DNA of 64,000 nucleotides from Hydrogenovibrio halophilus DSM 15072 (GTDB lineage: Bacteria > Pseudomonadota > Gammaproteobacteria > Thiomicrospirales > Thiomicrospiraceae), in contig NZ_KB913033.1 of the NCBI RefSeq assembly GCF_000384235.1, positions 62,001 through 126,000 of the forward strand, read 5' to 3'. Under the pieces are notes generated by a model that was not told where the DNA came from, did not search any database, and saw only the letters and a list, made by a program, of their open reading frames with translations. A program made the translations under genes and the position numbers. Positions 54,490 through 64,000 of the stretch are shown piece by piece; the first letter of the stretch is position 1; the number at the start of each line of letters is the position of its first letter.

Positions 54490-54634
54490 TCCATCTACTC
54501 CAAATATTAGGACTTGATTATTTACCCGAGTTATTTTCTGTCTTTTCCGGAAAAATTGCAACCCAAAAAATGGTTCTGCGGGGCTAGAAATCGTTACGAC
54601 GCAATAAATTCTTTTTATTGCCAGCCGCTTTCCA

Positions 54635-55111
54635 TTATGTGGCGCGGGTTAGCCGCATCAGCGAAACGCCCCACCAGGCCACGAAGGCCCAACTGAATAA
54701 AAACAGCAGCTGTGAGACCCCGTGCCAGAATGAAAAATTCATTCCCCAGTAAAGTGCCAGATCCGGCGATTTGAGTTCGGCCATCAAGGGCGAGACCCAG
54801 AGGGCATTCAGAGTCAAAGCCACAAACGCCACCAACAACAGAAAAGGCGAGCGATGACGGCGAATGGTGAGCGAACGCCAACCCAGCGCCCATAAAGCCA
54901 GCAGCCCCAAAAAGGCACCGAAATACGCCACCTGAAGCAGGTGCGCCATAAGCTGCCCCGCCACCTCAGCCGGCAGCAGGGAAAACAGCACACCGCCTGC
55001 AACATAGCCCAGCGCCCAGTGCCAGACCACATAAGCACTGACCAGCCATTGCGCCCAGATCAAGGCGCGGAACGAGGCCGTATTCCGGTCGCTTGCAGAC
55101 ATCGGCATCAC
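54635..55111 (-). CDS. DUF4149-type membrane protein
   Basis: A 158-residue protein with four hydrophobic spans and the motif [20 protein letters not shown] in the middle, with charged loop RRHRSPFL and a final [20 protein letters not shown] span. The layout matches DUF4149/TMEM205-like proteins, which often follow greA. It overlaps the greA stop by four bases, so carB-greA and this gene could be one transcript. Function unknown. Confidence 0.78.
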   Translation of the reverse strand: MMPMSASDRNTASFRALIWAQWLVSAYVVWHWALGYVAGGVLFSLLPAEVAGQLMAHLLQVAYFGAFLGLLALWALGWRSLTIRRHRSPFLLLVAFVALTLNALWVSPLMAELKSPDLALYWGMNFSFWHGVSQLLFLFSWAFVAWWGVSLMRLTRAT

Positions 55112-55587
55112 AGGTACTGAATTTCAACGATTTCGTAGTCAATGTTGCCGCTGGGGGCCTTGACCACAATCTCGTCGCCTTCTTCCTTGCCGATCAGAGC
55201 ACGGGCAATCGGTGAATTGACCGAAATTTTATTATGATCGAGATCGGCCTCTTCTTCGCCCACAATCTTGTAAGTCACTTCCTGATCGTTGTCCACATTC
55301 AACACCGTGACGGTCGAACCAAACACCACCTTGCCATTGGGCGTCAGCTTGGTCACATCAATGATCTGCACACTGCCCAGAATCGATTCAACCTGCTTGA
55401 TCCGCGCTTCAATCAGCCCCTGCTGTTCTCGAGCCGCATGGTATTCCGCATTTTCTTTCAAGTCTCCGTGCTCACGTGCTTCGGCAATGGCCTGGGTCAC
55501 GGTCGGACGGTCTTCTTTTTTGAGTTTTTCCAGCTCCTGCTTGAGCTTGTCCGCACCGTCTTTGGTCATCGGATGTCGTTGCATCAT
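55108..55587 (-). CDS. greA: Transcript cleavage factor GreA
   Basis: Rescues backtracked RNA polymerase. The 159-residue protein has the coiled-coil tip acidic block [21 protein letters not shown], the GreA C-terminal domain ([30 protein letters not shown]) and normal length. It follows carB by 61 bp. The order carB-greA is conserved in gammaproteobacteria. Confidence 0.97.
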   Translation of the reverse strand: MMQRHPMTKDGADKLKQELEKLKKEDRPTVTQAIAEAREHGDLKENAEYHAAREQQGLIEARIKQVESILGSVQIIDVTKLTPNGKVVFGSTVTVLNVDNDQEVTYKIVGEEEADLDHNKISVNSPIARALIGKEEGDEIVVKAPSGNIDYEIVEIQYL

Positions 55588-55648
55588 ACATTCCCCTCCG
55601 TGTCTGTTGCGACCGACGGTCGCAATGGTCTCAACCCGAACGCCAGCT

Positions 55649-58600
55649 TCACCCGGAATGGGTGGTCTGCAGACAGGTCACCTTGGTATTGTTGTGATAG
55701 GCCATGGCCGACACCATCGCCAGCGCACCCGCCATGGTCGTGGTGTAGCAGACTTTGTGCATCAGGGCTTCGCGCCGAATGCTGGACGAGTCCTTGATGC
55801 TGACGGAACCGTCGGACGTGTTCACAATCAGGTCCACTTCTTCGTTGACAATCGCGTCCACAATGTTCGGACGCCCTTCTGTCACCTTGTTGACCACTTC
55901 ACACTCAATGCCGTGGCTTTCCAGTGTTTTGGCGGTGCCACGCGTGGCCAGAATGGTAAAGTCTTTTGCCACCAGATCTCTGGCCAGACCGACCACTTTC
56001 TCACGATCGGCCTGACGCACACTCAAAAACGCCTTGCCGGAAGTGGGCAGAACGGTGCCGGCACCCAACTGGGACTTGTGATAGGCCTCGGCAAAGGTAT
56101 CGCCCACGCCCATCACTTCGCCAGTGGATTTCATTTCCGGCCCCAGAATCGGATCGACGCCCAGGAACTTAATGAACGGGAACACCGCTTCCTTGACCGA
56201 ATAGTGCTTGGGGCGCACCTCGGAGGTAAAGCCCTGATCCACCAGCTTCTGCCCCACCATGCAACGCGCCGCGATCTTCGCCAGCGGGTAGCCAATGGCC
56301 TTGGACACAAACGGCACGGTACGCGAGGCCCGAGGATTGACCTCCAGCACATAGATTTCTTCGCCCTTGACCGCGAACTGGGTGTTCATCAACCCCACCA
56401 CATTCAGCGCTCTGGCCATTTTTTCCACCTGCACCCGAATTTCATCCTGGATGTGCATGGGGATACTGTAAGGCGGCAGCGAACAGGCCGAATCACCGGA
56501 GTGAATCCCGGCCTGTTCGATGTGCTCCATCACCCCACCAATGACCACGGTTTCGCCATCGCTGACCGCGTCCACGTCCAGCTCCACCGCGTCGTCCAGA
56601 AAGCGGTCCAGCAACACCGGGGAGTCATGGGAGACCTTGACCGCTTCGGTCATATAACGGTGCAGATCGGTGTCGTTATAGACAATTTCCATGGCCCGGC
56701 CACCCAACACATAGGAAGGGCGCACCACCAGCGGATAACCGATTTCATTGGCCAGCGCCAAAGCCTGATCCTCACTGCGCGCGGTCCGGTTGGGCGGCTG
56801 CTTGAGGCCCAGCTGCGTCAGCATTTTCTGGAAGTGCTCCCGGTCTTCGGCCAGATCAATCGATTCGGGCGAGGTGCCGATAATGGGCACGCCCGCTTCT
56901 TCCAGATCCTGCGCCAGCTTCAATGGGGTTTGACCGCCATACTGCACAATCACGCCACTGGGTTTTTCCAGCTCCACAATTTCCAGCACGTCTTCCAGTG
57001 TCAAAGGCTCGAAATAGAGTCGATCGGAGGTATCGTAATCGGTGGAAACGGTTTCCGGGTTGCAGTTGACCATAATGGTTTCGTAGCCATCGTCCCGCAG
57101 GGACAGCGCCGCATGCACACAGCAATAATCGAACTCAATGCCTTGGCCGATCCGGTTGGGACCGCCGCCCAGCACCATGATTTTCTCTTTGTCTGAAGGT
57201 TCGGCTTCACACACCTCTTCGTAGGTGGAATACATGTACGCGGTCGAAGTTTTAAACTCGGCGGCACAAGTGTCCACGCGCTTGTAGACCGGGCGCACAT
57301 TCAGTGTGTGGCGGAACTTGCGAATAAAGGCCGCGTCCGTGCTCAGCAGTTTGGCCAGACGGTTATCGGAAAAACCTTTGCGCTTCAACTGACGCAACAA
57401 AGGTTCATCCAAAGCATCCAGACCACGCTGTTTCAGGTCGTCTTCGCAATCGATCAATTCCTGAATCTGGGACAGAAACCAGGGATCGATCCGGGAAATC
57501 TCATAAACCGTTTCCAGATCCCAACCGGCACGAAACGCATCGGCCACATACCACAAACGCTCCGGACCGGGAGTTCGCAGTTCGTGACGCAAGGTGTCCT
57601 TGACCTCCTTGTCGTCCATCTGCGCCAGAGGCATGATCTCATCCAGCCCGTCCTTGTCGGTCTCCAGACCGCGCAAGGCTTTCTGCAGCGATTCCTGAAA
57701 GTTACGGCCCATGGCCATGACTTCGCCCACCGACTTCATCTGCGTGGACAGACGGGTATCGGCCTGGGCAAATTTTTCAAAGGTAAAGCGCGGAATTTTG
57801 GTAACCACATAGTCAATCGACGGTTCGAACGACGCCGGAGTCGCCCCATCAGTGATGTCGTTCTGCAACTCGTCCAGGGTATACCCCACGGCGAGCTTGG
57901 CCGCCACCTTGGCAATCGGGAAACCGGTCGCTTTGGAGGCCAATGCCGACGAGCGCGAGACCCGCGGGTTCATTTCAATGATGATCATGCGGCCGCTTTC
58001 GGGGTTGATCGAGAACTGGACATTGGAGCCGCCGGTTTCCACACCAATTTCACGCAGTACCGCCAGCGAGGCGTTACGCATGATCTGATATTCCTTGTCG
58101 GTCAATGTCTGGGCCGGTGCCACCGTAATCGAATCGCCGGTATGCACGCCCATCGGGTCCAGATTTTCAATCGAACAGATGATGATGCTGTTGTCGTTTT
58201 TGTCGCGCACCACCTCCATTTCGTATTCTTTCCAGCCGAGAATCGACTCCTCAATCAGCAGTTCCTTGGTCGGCGACAAATCGAGTCCGAATTTGCAGAT
58301 CTGCTCGAATTCCTCTCGGTTGTAGGCAATGCCACCACCGGAACCACCCAAGGTAAACGAAGGACGGATGATGGTCGGGAAGCCGACCTTCTGCTGAATT
58401 TCCCAGGCCTCGTCCATATTGTGGGCCACAGCGGAAACCGGCATATCCAGACCGATTTTTTCCATCGCCGCGTGGAAACGCTGGCGGTTTTCTGCCTTGT
58501 CAATCGCATCGGCATTGGCCCCGATCAACTCCACACCCAGCTCATCGAGCACACCGTGATTGTGCAGATCCAGCGCACAGTTCAATGCAGTCTGCCCGCC

Positions 58601-58870
58601 CATGGTCGGCAAAATCGCATCGGGCTTTTCCTTTTCCAGAATGCTTTTGACCGTGGGCCATTCAATCGGCTCGATGTAGGTCGCATCCGCCATTTCCGGG
58701 TCGGTCATAATCGTGGCCGGATTGGAGTTGACCAGAATCACCCGATAGCCTTCTTCTCTCAAGGCCTTGCACGCTTGCACGCCCGAGTAATCAAACTCAC
58801 AGGCCTGGCCGATGATAATGGGACCGGCGCCAATGATTAAAATGCTTTGTATGTCCGTTCGTTTTGGCAT
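55649..58870 (-). CDS. carB: Carbamoyl-phosphate synthase large subunit
   Basis: Makes carbamoyl phosphate for arginine and pyrimidine synthesis. The 1073-residue protein has two homologous ATP-grasp halves: first half [17 protein letters not shown] and [16 protein letters not shown], second half [17 protein letters not shown] and [16 protein letters not shown]. They are joined by an oligomerisation region. The C-terminal MGS-like allosteric domain ([16 protein letters not shown]) should bind UMP and ornithine. It lies 16 bp after carA. Confidence 0.98.
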   Translation of the reverse strand: MPKRTDIQSILIIGAGPIIIGQACEFDYSGVQACKALREEGYRVILVNSNPATIMTDPEMADATYIEPIEWPTVKSILEKEKPDAILPTMGGQTALNCALDLHNHGVLDELGVELIGANADAIDKAENRQRFHAAMEKIGLDMPVSAVAHNMDEAWEIQQKVGFPTIIRPSFTLGGSGGGIAYNREEFEQICKFGLDLSPTKELLIEESILGWKEYEMEVVRDKNDNSIIICSIENLDPMGVHTGDSITVAPAQTLTDKEYQIMRNASLAVLREIGVETGGSNVQFSINPESGRMIIIEMNPRVSRSSALASKATGFPIAKVAAKLAVGYTLDELQNDITDGATPASFEPSIDYVVTKIPRFTFEKFAQADTRLSTQMKSVGEVMAMGRNFQESLQKALRGLETDKDGLDEIMPLAQMDDKEVKDTLRHELRTPGPERLWYVADAFRAGWDLETVYEISRIDPWFLSQIQELIDCEDDLKQRGLDALDEPLLRQLKRKGFSDNRLAKLLSTDAAFIRKFRHTLNVRPVYKRVDTCAAEFKTSTAYMYSTYEEVCEAEPSDKEKIMVLGGGPNRIGQGIEFDYCCVHAALSLRDDGYETIMVNCNPETVSTDYDTSDRLYFEPLTLEDVLEIVELEKPSGVIVQYGGQTPLKLAQDLEEAGVPIIGTSPESIDLAEDREHFQKMLTQLGLKQPPNRTARSEDQALALANEIGYPLVVRPSYVLGGRAMEIVYNDTDLHRYMTEAVKVSHDSPVLLDRFLDDAVELDVDAVSDGETVVIGGVMEHIEQAGIHSGDSACSLPPYSIPMHIQDEIRVQVEKMARALNVVGLMNTQFAVKGEEIYVLEVNPRASRTVPFVSKAIGYPLAKIAARCMVGQKLVDQGFTSEVRPKHYSVKEAVFPFIKFLGVDPILGPEMKSTGEVMGVGDTFAEAYHKSQLGAGTVLPTSGKAFLSVRQADREKVVGLARDLVAKDFTILATRGTAKTLESHGIECEVVNKVTEGRPNIVDAIVNEEVDLIVNTSDGSVSIKDSSSIRREALMHKVCYTTTMAGALAMVSAMAYHNNTKVTCLQTTHSG

Positions 58871-58886
58871 CTTGCGTCTCGTCCTT

Positions 58887-60032
58887 TTAAGCGTGTTGGT
58901 GCTGGGTCATGTCATCGATAAAGGCATCAAACAGTGGTGCCACATCATGCGGGCCGGGGCTGGCTTCCGGATGCCCCTGAAAACTGAACGCCGGCTGATC
59001 CTTGAAGCGGATGCCTTGCAGCGAGCCGTCAAACAGCGACACATGCGTCACCGCCACATGATCGGGCAAACTGTCGGATTCGACCGCAAAACCGTGGTTC
59101 TGGGAGGTGATCATGACCTTGCGGTCGGCCAGATTCTGCACCGGATGGTTGGCCCCGTGGTGGCCGAATTTCATTTTGATGCTGCTTGCGCCAGCGGCCA
59201 ATGCCAGCAACTGATGCCCCAGACAGATCCCGAACAGCGGAATCCGTTTTTCCAGCAGCACCTGAATCGCTTCAATCGCATAGTCACACGGCTGCGGATC
59301 GCCTGGCCCGTTGGACAGGAACACCCCGTCCGGGTTCAGCGCCAGAACGTCTTCCACCCGGGTTTTGGCAGGCACCACCGTCAGCTTGCAGCCGCGATCG
59401 GCCAGCATCCGCAAAATATTGTGTTTGATCCCGTAGTCGTACGCCACCACATGAAACCGTTGCGCGTCTGAACGGTCGGCATGACCGCCTTCCAGCGACC
59501 AGGTGCCCTCGGTCCATTCGTACACCCGGTCGGTGGTCACGGCCTGCGCCAGATCCAGACCTTTCAGTCCGCTGAACTCCTGTGCCAGGCGAACAGCGCG
59601 CTGCTCGTCTTCTTCTGTCAACGCCTCTCCGGCCACAATCGCCCCCGACTGTGCGCCCTTGTCGCGCAAAATCCGGGTCAAGGCCCGAGTGTCGATGTCG
59701 GCAATGGCCACCACGTTCTGATCGGCCAGATAATCGGGCAAAGACTGTTGCGCCCGAAAGTTGCTCATGCGTGCCGGACAATCTTTGACAATCAGGCCCT
59801 GCGCCATAATGGATCCCGACTCACGGTCGTCGTCATTGACCCCGACATTGCCAATGTGCGGATAGGTCAATGTCACAAGCTGTTTGTAATAAGAAGGATC
59901 GGTCAAAATTTCCTGATAGCCGGTCATGGAGGTATTGAACACCACCTCGCCCACCGTCTGTCCGGCGACTCCCAGTGAAGTGCCTCGAAAAATCGTGCCG
60001 TCTGCCAACGCGAGAATTGCTGTGTCTGTCAT
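58887..60032 (-). CDS. carA: Carbamoyl-phosphate synthase small subunit
   Basis: The glutaminase subunit. The 381-residue protein has the N-terminal domain ([32 protein letters not shown]) and a class I amidotransferase domain with catalytic Cys in [15 protein letters not shown] and the His in [13 protein letters not shown]. The ATG gives the family start; 16 further codons upstream are open. A T-rich hairpin in the leader may attenuate transcription. Confidence 0.97.
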   Translation of the reverse strand: MTDTAILALADGTIFRGTSLGVAGQTVGEVVFNTSMTGYQEILTDPSYYKQLVTLTYPHIGNVGVNDDDRESGSIMAQGLIVKDCPARMSNFRAQQSLPDYLADQNVVAIADIDTRALTRILRDKGAQSGAIVAGEALTEEDEQRAVRLAQEFSGLKGLDLAQAVTTDRVYEWTEGTWSLEGGHADRSDAQRFHVVAYDYGIKHNILRMLADRGCKLTVVPAKTRVEDVLALNPDGVFLSNGPGDPQPCDYAIEAIQVLLEKRIPLFGICLGHQLLALAAGASSIKMKFGHHGANHPVQNLADRKVMITSQNHGFAVESDSLPDHVAVTHVSLFDGSLQGIRFKDQPAFSFQGHPEASPGPHDVAPLFDAFIDDMTQHQHA

Positions 60033-60110
60033 GGATGTGTGCCCTGCTTGCCAAAGTCGCTCTGTCAAACCGGGGGTCAATCGCCCGTGATGCTTTTACC
60101 GCCCCCATAT

Positions 60111-60152
60111 AAAAAAACGGAGCCAATTCCCTCTCAGGAACTCACTCCGTTT
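60111..60152 (-). promoter_or_regulatory. Possible attenuator hairpin in the carAB leader
   Basis: On the minus strand an outer stem AAACGGAG / CTCCGTTT encloses an inner TTCC / GGAA stem and is followed by a run of seven T residues, the shape of an intrinsic terminator. It lies about 80 bases before the carA ATG and after any likely promoter, so it could terminate transcription in the leader. No leader peptide was identified. Confidence 0.5.
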
Positions 60153-60400
60153 CTTACTATGATCTGCGGCGGTATCACAGGCATTTCATCGAACCCCAAT
60201 CAGCGAAAAGCCATAATCGAATTATTGCGCGGATTGTAATGCATTCACCGGGATAAGTCCACCGAAATCATTGTGACCTCATATGGGTTTGTCTGGTTTC
60301 GTGTCCCATACTCTATGGCGATTTAGGGCACTGCACTGGCTTGCCCAATGCCCGTTTAAACGTTACCATTGTGTAACATTTCAAATAGGGGCTTTCATCC
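60153..60400. other. Upstream region between carA and the DUF2798 gene
   Basis: No gene is seen. The region must hold the carA promoter (minus) and the promoter of the small membrane gene (plus). A small inverted repeat GTTAC-N6-GTAAC (60362-60377) lies just before the latter and might be an operator. Nothing else is recognisable. Confidence 0.5.
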
Positions 60401-60631
60401 ATGCTGTCGCAACGCTACCAACGTCTGGTGCAACCACTTTTGATGTCATTGTTTATGACCGTTCTGATGACCTTCGTCATCACCTGGGTCAATACCGGCC
60501 TGGACGCTGGCTTTGCCGCTCGCTGGTGGCAGGCTTTTCTGATTGCCTGGCCGATTGCGTTTGTGGTAATACTGCTCATTATGAAACCGGTCATGCGCCT
60601 GAGCGCCCACATCTGCAGCAAGGAAACGTAA
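60401..60631 (+). CDS. DUF2798 family small membrane protein
   Basis: A 76-residue protein with two spans (LLMSLFMTVLMTFVITWVN and FLIAWPIAFVVILLIM) and the MKPVMRLSAHI ending, the pattern of DUF2798. Its ATG follows AATAGGGGC at suitable distance. The gene stands alone and converges on an efflux pump, with a palindrome copy between. Function unknown. Confidence 0.82.
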   Translation: MLSQRYQRLVQPLLMSLFMTVLMTFVITWVNTGLDAGFAARWWQAFLIAWPIAFVVILLIMKPVMRLSAHICSKET

Positions 60632-60640
60632 GCGGTTTTA

Positions 60641-60652
60641 ACCAGGCCTGGT
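60641..60652. repeat. 12-bp palindrome ACCAGGCCTGGT, copy 12
   Basis: Exact copy between the convergent DUF2798 and efflux-pump genes, preceded by GTTTTA and followed by CAAAAAC. The pairing of T-run and A-run makes a longer hairpin, as at 12.06 kb. Confidence 0.9.
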
Positions 60653-60673
60653 CAAAAACGGGTTGTCAACGTC

Positions 60674-61924
60674 TTACAAAGGTTCATCATTTGAATGGTG
60701 AATGGGCAAGTGGCCTTTCGCCCAGAACACAAACATGCCACCACTGAGCAAAACCATCCACCACAGCCCCAGAAAGGTGGTCGAAAGCTGGCCATCGTGC
60801 ATTTGCCCCATCAGCATGCCCAAACCGCCGCCGAACGCAAACATGGTGGTGCCCATCAGGGCACTGGCACTGCCGGAAACATTGGGGAAAAAGCTCATAA
60901 AGCTGGCCTGCATATTGGGCGTCACCGCCCCCAGTAGACCGATCACAAAAAACAGAAACCCGAGCACAATCAGAAGATTGGGTGTGAACAAAACCCCGTA
61001 GGCCCAGAGCAGACCGGCCAGCACCGCCTGCCATGCCAGCACCCGAACCAATATCTGGCGCGGTTGCAGAAAACGCAACAGAAACAGATTGGCACGATTA
61101 AACACCATCACGCCCAGCACCACCAGCCCGAAATAGAGCGGAAAACGCTCGGATGACAGACCAAACACCTGCATCAGCATAAACGGCGACTGGGTGATGT
61201 AAACAAACAACGCACCACTGGCAAACCCTTGTGCCACCAGAAAACCCAACGCCCTTCGGTGGCGCAGAATCCGGCCATAGCTTGCCAGCGCCTGCGCAAA
61301 GACCGAACCGGAACCGGCCTGCTGATAACGCTGCTGGCGTCGCCGCCAGGCCGGACGCGTTTCGGGCAACTTCTGCCACAGCACCCAGACCAGAAACCCG
61401 GCGTAGGCGGCCAGAAAGCCAAAAATCAACGGCCATTGCCCCACCATCAGCCAGAGCGCGCCAATACCCGGTGCAATCAACGGCGCAACCAGCATCACCA
61501 AAGCGATCATCGAAAACACCCTGGCGCTTTCCTGACCACTGAACAGGTCGCGCACCATGGCCGCCGACACCACCGTGGCAAAACCGCCGCCCAGAGCCTG
61601 CACCACACGCCAGAGATAAAAGACTTCCAAGCTCTCAGTCTGGGAAAGCATCAGCGACGCCAGCACAAAAGTTCCCAGCCCCAAAAAGGCCACCGGCTTG
61701 CGCCCGAACTGATCCGACAGCGGCCCGCCGATCAACTGTCCCAGCCCGAACCCGAGCAGAAACAGCGGCACCGTCAGACTCACCTCATTGACACTGGCGG
61801 ACAGTGCTTCGGCAATGGCGGGCACAGACGGCAGATAGGTGTCCACCGCAAACGGGGTCAGGGCAATCAACACCCCCAACCACAACGCCAACTGACGCGA
61901 CGAAAGTGTCTTGTTTTCAGTCAA
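60674..61924 (-). CDS. Bcr/CflA-type multidrug efflux MFS transporter
   Basis: A 416-residue inner-membrane transporter with 12 predicted spans and the DHA1 signatures TPFAVDTYLPSVPAIAEAL and LGQLIGGPLSDQFGRKPV between TM2 and TM3. It is a probable proton antiporter for drugs. The start is set at TTG because a strong GGGGGAG sits at ideal spacing before it; a GTG 15 codons upstream is open but lacks a ribosome site. Confidence 0.9.
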   Translation of the reverse strand: MTENKTLSSRQLALWLGVLIALTPFAVDTYLPSVPAIAEALSASVNEVSLTVPLFLLGFGLGQLIGGPLSDQFGRKPVAFLGLGTFVLASLMLSQTESLEVFYLWRVVQALGGGFATVVSAAMVRDLFSGQESARVFSMIALVMLVAPLIAPGIGALWLMVGQWPLIFGFLAAYAGFLVWVLWQKLPETRPAWRRRQQRYQQAGSGSVFAQALASYGRILRHRRALGFLVAQGFASGALFVYITQSPFMLMQVFGLSSERFPLYFGLVVLGVMVFNRANLFLLRFLQPRQILVRVLAWQAVLAGLLWAYGVLFTPNLLIVLGFLFFVIGLLGAVTPNMQASFMSFFPNVSGSASALMGTTMFAFGGGLGMLMGQMHDGQLSTTFLGLWWMVLLSGGMFVFWAKGHLPIHHSNDEPL

Positions 61925-62032
61925 ATTTTGCTCCCCCTGGCAGCCTGTTAATAAATTCGTCAAACTCACTCAAAACGCGCCATTACAATAGCACACAAAT
62001 TCGTTCACATCTTCGCATGCAAAGGAATCGCC

Positions 62033-63874
62033 ATGCCGATCGACAACATCATGTTACTGGCCCTGATCATCGGGTTGGTCAGTGCCGTCTCCCTGCCACT
62101 GGGCACTCTGACTACGCTGATCTGGACACCTCAGGACAAGGCCATTGCCTGGTTGATGGCATTCGGGGCCGGAGCCCTGCTCTCTGCGGTCACCATTGAC
62201 CTGTTCGCCCCGAGCCTGAGCAACAACCTTTTTCTGGAAACCGCGCTCGGCGCGCTGGCCGGCAGTGCTTTTTACCTGTCGCTCAACGCCCTTTTGAACC
62301 AACAAGGCGGTTTTTTGCGCAAGACCGCCACCACCATTCAGTATTTCCGGGGCAAACAGACCGAACAGCGTCTGCAGTTTCAGGCCTCGCTCAATCGACT
62401 GCCGTTTTTCAACCGCCTGCCGGACGCCGACAAGCACGTGTTTCTGCAACAGGCCACCCAGCGGCGCTTCAAGCAAGGGCAAATGGTGTTTCACCATGGC
62501 GATTCGCAAAACCGTTTTTTCATCATTCAGCAAGGCACGATCAAACTGCGCGACCCCACCCTGGAACTGAAAACCTTTATGGAGCTGGGCCCCGGCGACA
62601 CCTTTGGGCGCATGGCGTTTTTCACCAACCGCAACAACGCCACCCTGGCTCAGGCCGCCACCGACACGGTGTTATGGGAAATCAGCAAGGACAACCTCAA
62701 TCAGCTGCTGAAAACGCGCTCGCCCCTGAGCGAAAGCCTGTGTCGTTACTACGACGAAGACAGCGAACTGCGCCACTACCTGCGCACCCGCCATGCCATG
62801 ACCGAAGCCGAAACCCAACAACACCTTGCGCAAATCCGGGACGAACTGCAGACGCACCACGCGCTGCCGATTCATCCACCGACCCCCAGAGACCTTTCTT
62901 TGGCGCAAAAGCGCCTGCAACGGGCACGGCGTTTTTCCGTCCTCACCGGTCTGACCGAAGACCTGCAAAGTCTGGTGGCCTCCAAAATGGCTCTGCACAC
63001 CCTGCCCGCCGGACAGGCCATCTTCAAAAACAAAAGCCCAGCTGACCGCTTGTACCTGCTCGAAAGCGGCACAGTGAAACTGGTGGACCCCAAAAAGAAA
63101 CAACAGGATTTTGAACGGCTCCAGCCAGGGGATTTTTTCGGGGTCATGGGGTTTGTGGTCGGCGGTGACCACGCCACCACGGCCATCACCCAAAGCGACT
63201 GTCAGTACTGGGTGATCGAAAAACCGGCGTTTATTCAGTTGCTGCACCAGATTGACCAGCTCAATGCCCGGGTTCGCGACTTTCTGCGCACCGACGACAT
63301 CAGCCATTACCTGACACAGGAACAGCGACTCAAACAACTCCAGGCGCAGAAATGGCTCAATCGTTCGATCAAGCACCTGCTACCGGGACAACTCCCCACG
63401 CTCGCCGACGCTTTTCCACCCGCGCGCCACAATATGCCGAAGGCCGCCTACATGGCCATCTGGCTGGGCATCCTGCTGGATGGAATACCGGAATCACTGA
63501 TGATCGGGGCCCATTTAAGCCAAGGCGAAATGATCTCCATGAGCCTGGTGGCCGGACTGTTTCTGTCCAACTACCCGGAAGCCCTGTCGAGTTCGGCCAG
63601 TATGCGCGAACAGGGCATTCCGTTTTATCGGGTTCTGGGAGCCTGGACCCTGTTGATGCTGCTGACCGGTTTGGGCGCAGCTCTGGGCCAATGGCTGCTC
63701 GCTGACGCCAGTGCCGAAACCGCCGCACTGATCAGTGGCATTGCCGCCGGAGCCATGCTCACGGTCATCGCCGAAACCATGCTGCCCGAAGCTTACTCCA
63801 AAGGCGGGTCCATTATCGGCATGGTCACCCTCATCGGCTTTATCACCGCCATGAGTTTCAAACTGTTTGACTGA
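62033..63874 (+). CDS. ZIP-like transporter split by two cNMP-binding-type domains
   Basis: A 613-residue protein with an unusual layout: three N-terminal spans (residues ~5-90), two cyclic-nucleotide-binding-type beta-roll domains (~118-240 and ~300-425), and four or five C-terminal spans (~469-612). The C-terminal membrane part has paired helix motifs ILLDGIPESLMIG and LFLSNYPEALSSS, resembling ZIP TM4/TM5 metal motifs in altered form. Both sensor domains lack the usual phosphate-cassette Glu and Arg (FGRMAFFTNRNNATL, FGVMGFVVGGDHATT), so a non-cAMP ligand or no ligand is likely. Membrane location is clear; a metal substrate is inferred. Confidence 0.8.
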   Translation: MPIDNIMLLALIIGLVSAVSLPLGTLTTLIWTPQDKAIAWLMAFGAGALLSAVTIDLFAPSLSNNLFLETALGALAGSAFYLSLNALLNQQGGFLRKTATTIQYFRGKQTEQRLQFQASLNRLPFFNRLPDADKHVFLQQATQRRFKQGQMVFHHGDSQNRFFIIQQGTIKLRDPTLELKTFMELGPGDTFGRMAFFTNRNNATLAQAATDTVLWEISKDNLNQLLKTRSPLSESLCRYYDEDSELRHYLRTRHAMTEAETQQHLAQIRDELQTHHALPIHPPTPRDLSLAQKRLQRARRFSVLTGLTEDLQSLVASKMALHTLPAGQAIFKNKSPADRLYLLESGTVKLVDPKKKQQDFERLQPGDFFGVMGFVVGGDHATTAITQSDCQYWVIEKPAFIQLLHQIDQLNARVRDFLRTDDISHYLTQEQRLKQLQAQKWLNRSIKHLLPGQLPTLADAFPPARHNMPKAAYMAIWLGILLDGIPESLMIGAHLSQGEMISMSLVAGLFLSNYPEALSSSASMREQGIPFYRVLGAWTLLMLLTGLGAALGQWLLADASAETAALISGIAAGAMLTVIAETMLPEAYSKGGSIIGMVTLIGFITAMSFKLFD

Positions 63875-63890
63875 ACGCGTTTTACACCCA

Positions 63891-63921
63891 AAAAAAACGC
63901 CCGACGGAAACCCGCCGGGCG
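63891..63921 (-). terminator. Terminator at the right edge
   Basis: A GC-rich stem (CGCCCG / CGGGCG with a further paired CGG / CCG around an AAAC loop and one mismatch). On the minus strand it is followed by seven T residues. It serves the gene entering from the right and may also end the ZIP-like gene. Confidence 0.8.
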
Positions 63922-63951
63922 CTTGATGCTCACAACTCATATTAAAGCAAG

Positions 63952-64000
63952 CTAGCCGCGTCCGTGATCCTCGGCCATCTCATTCTCCATATCATTGAGC
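63952..64000 (-). CDS. 3' end of a gene entering from the right edge
   Basis: On the minus strand a frame reads LNDMENEMAEDHGRG and stops at TAG, 31 bp before the strong terminator. Only about 15 residues are visible, acidic and hydrophilic, so no function can be given. The call rests on the terminator placement and the open frame. Confidence 0.4.
   Translation of the reverse strand, partial: LNDMENEMAEDHGRG

Noticed and set aside
54543-54554. Palindrome TTTTCCGGAAAA upstream of the small periplasmic gene
   Set aside because: Single copy, AT/GC simple symmetry, no regulator to assign.
55289-57196. 635-codon open frame antisense to carB, with another of 510 codons at 57308-58840
   Set aside because: carB is full length on the other strand; no motifs in the antisense frames.

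Overview
The window reads as the core chromosome of a gammaproteobacterium with moderately high GC and short intergenic gaps. Evidence for the group is the conserved blocks ruvCAB-tolQRAB-pal-cpoB-queC-tRNA-Lys, carAB-greA, gloB-methyltransferase-rnhA-dnaQ, ppiB-lpxH and mltD/slt. A pyrophosphate-type phosphofructokinase, an ETHE1-like persulfide dioxygenase, a rhodanese and Sco/PCu(A)C copper chaperones would suit a sulfur-oxidising or other chemolithotrophic lineage such as the Thiomicrospira/Piscirickettsiaceae group. The genus is a guess.

Layout. 1-7.4 kb: copper delivery for cytochrome oxidase (Sco1, PCu(A)C), rpiA, a TlpA-type thioredoxin, hemL, epmC, a degenerate GGDEF protein with a tiny membrane ORF, and mpl. 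7.6-20 kb: rnd, PPi-PFK, an MscS channel, a DUF481 porin-like protein, persulfide dioxygenase, an FKBP isomerase, dnaQ/rnhA, a methyltransferase, gloB and two lytic transglycosylases. 20-30.6 kb: cysS-glnS, two cyclophilins with lpxH, a DAACS symporter, rhodanese, pgpA-argG, psd and a PII protein. 30.6-37.6 kb is the least conserved part. It holds a phage-type HTH regulator, a decayed EAL-domain remnant, a methyltransferase-ntrC-ntrB operon, a Rossmann-fold gene bracketed by two inverted copies of a MITE-like element, birA and a tandem tRNA-Lys pair. 37.6-49.7 kb: queC, the Tol-Pal operon, a 161-bp palindromic element where ybgC is normally found, ruvBAC, nadA, aspS and a DUF502 protein. 49.9-64 kb: an SDR, phospholipase pldA, a thioredoxin-like protein, a ROK kinase, a DUF455 protein, greA, carB, carA with a possible leader attenuator, a DUF2798 protein, a Bcr/CflA efflux pump, and a large protein joining ZIP-like membrane halves to two central cNMP-type domains.

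The most unusual signal is a perfect 12-bp palindrome, ACCAGGCCTGGT. It occurs exactly 12 times, with four near-copies, mostly in intergenic DNA or at gene ends, and often between a T-run and an A-run. One copy is the centre of a 32-bp perfect palindromic terminator, and others supply the last codons of genes. The other main candidates are the two MITE-like families (35.3/36.5 kb and 43.6 kb) and the ZIP-cNMP fusion protein.

All calls were made by reading translations and motifs. No database search was run, and match counts were made by hand.
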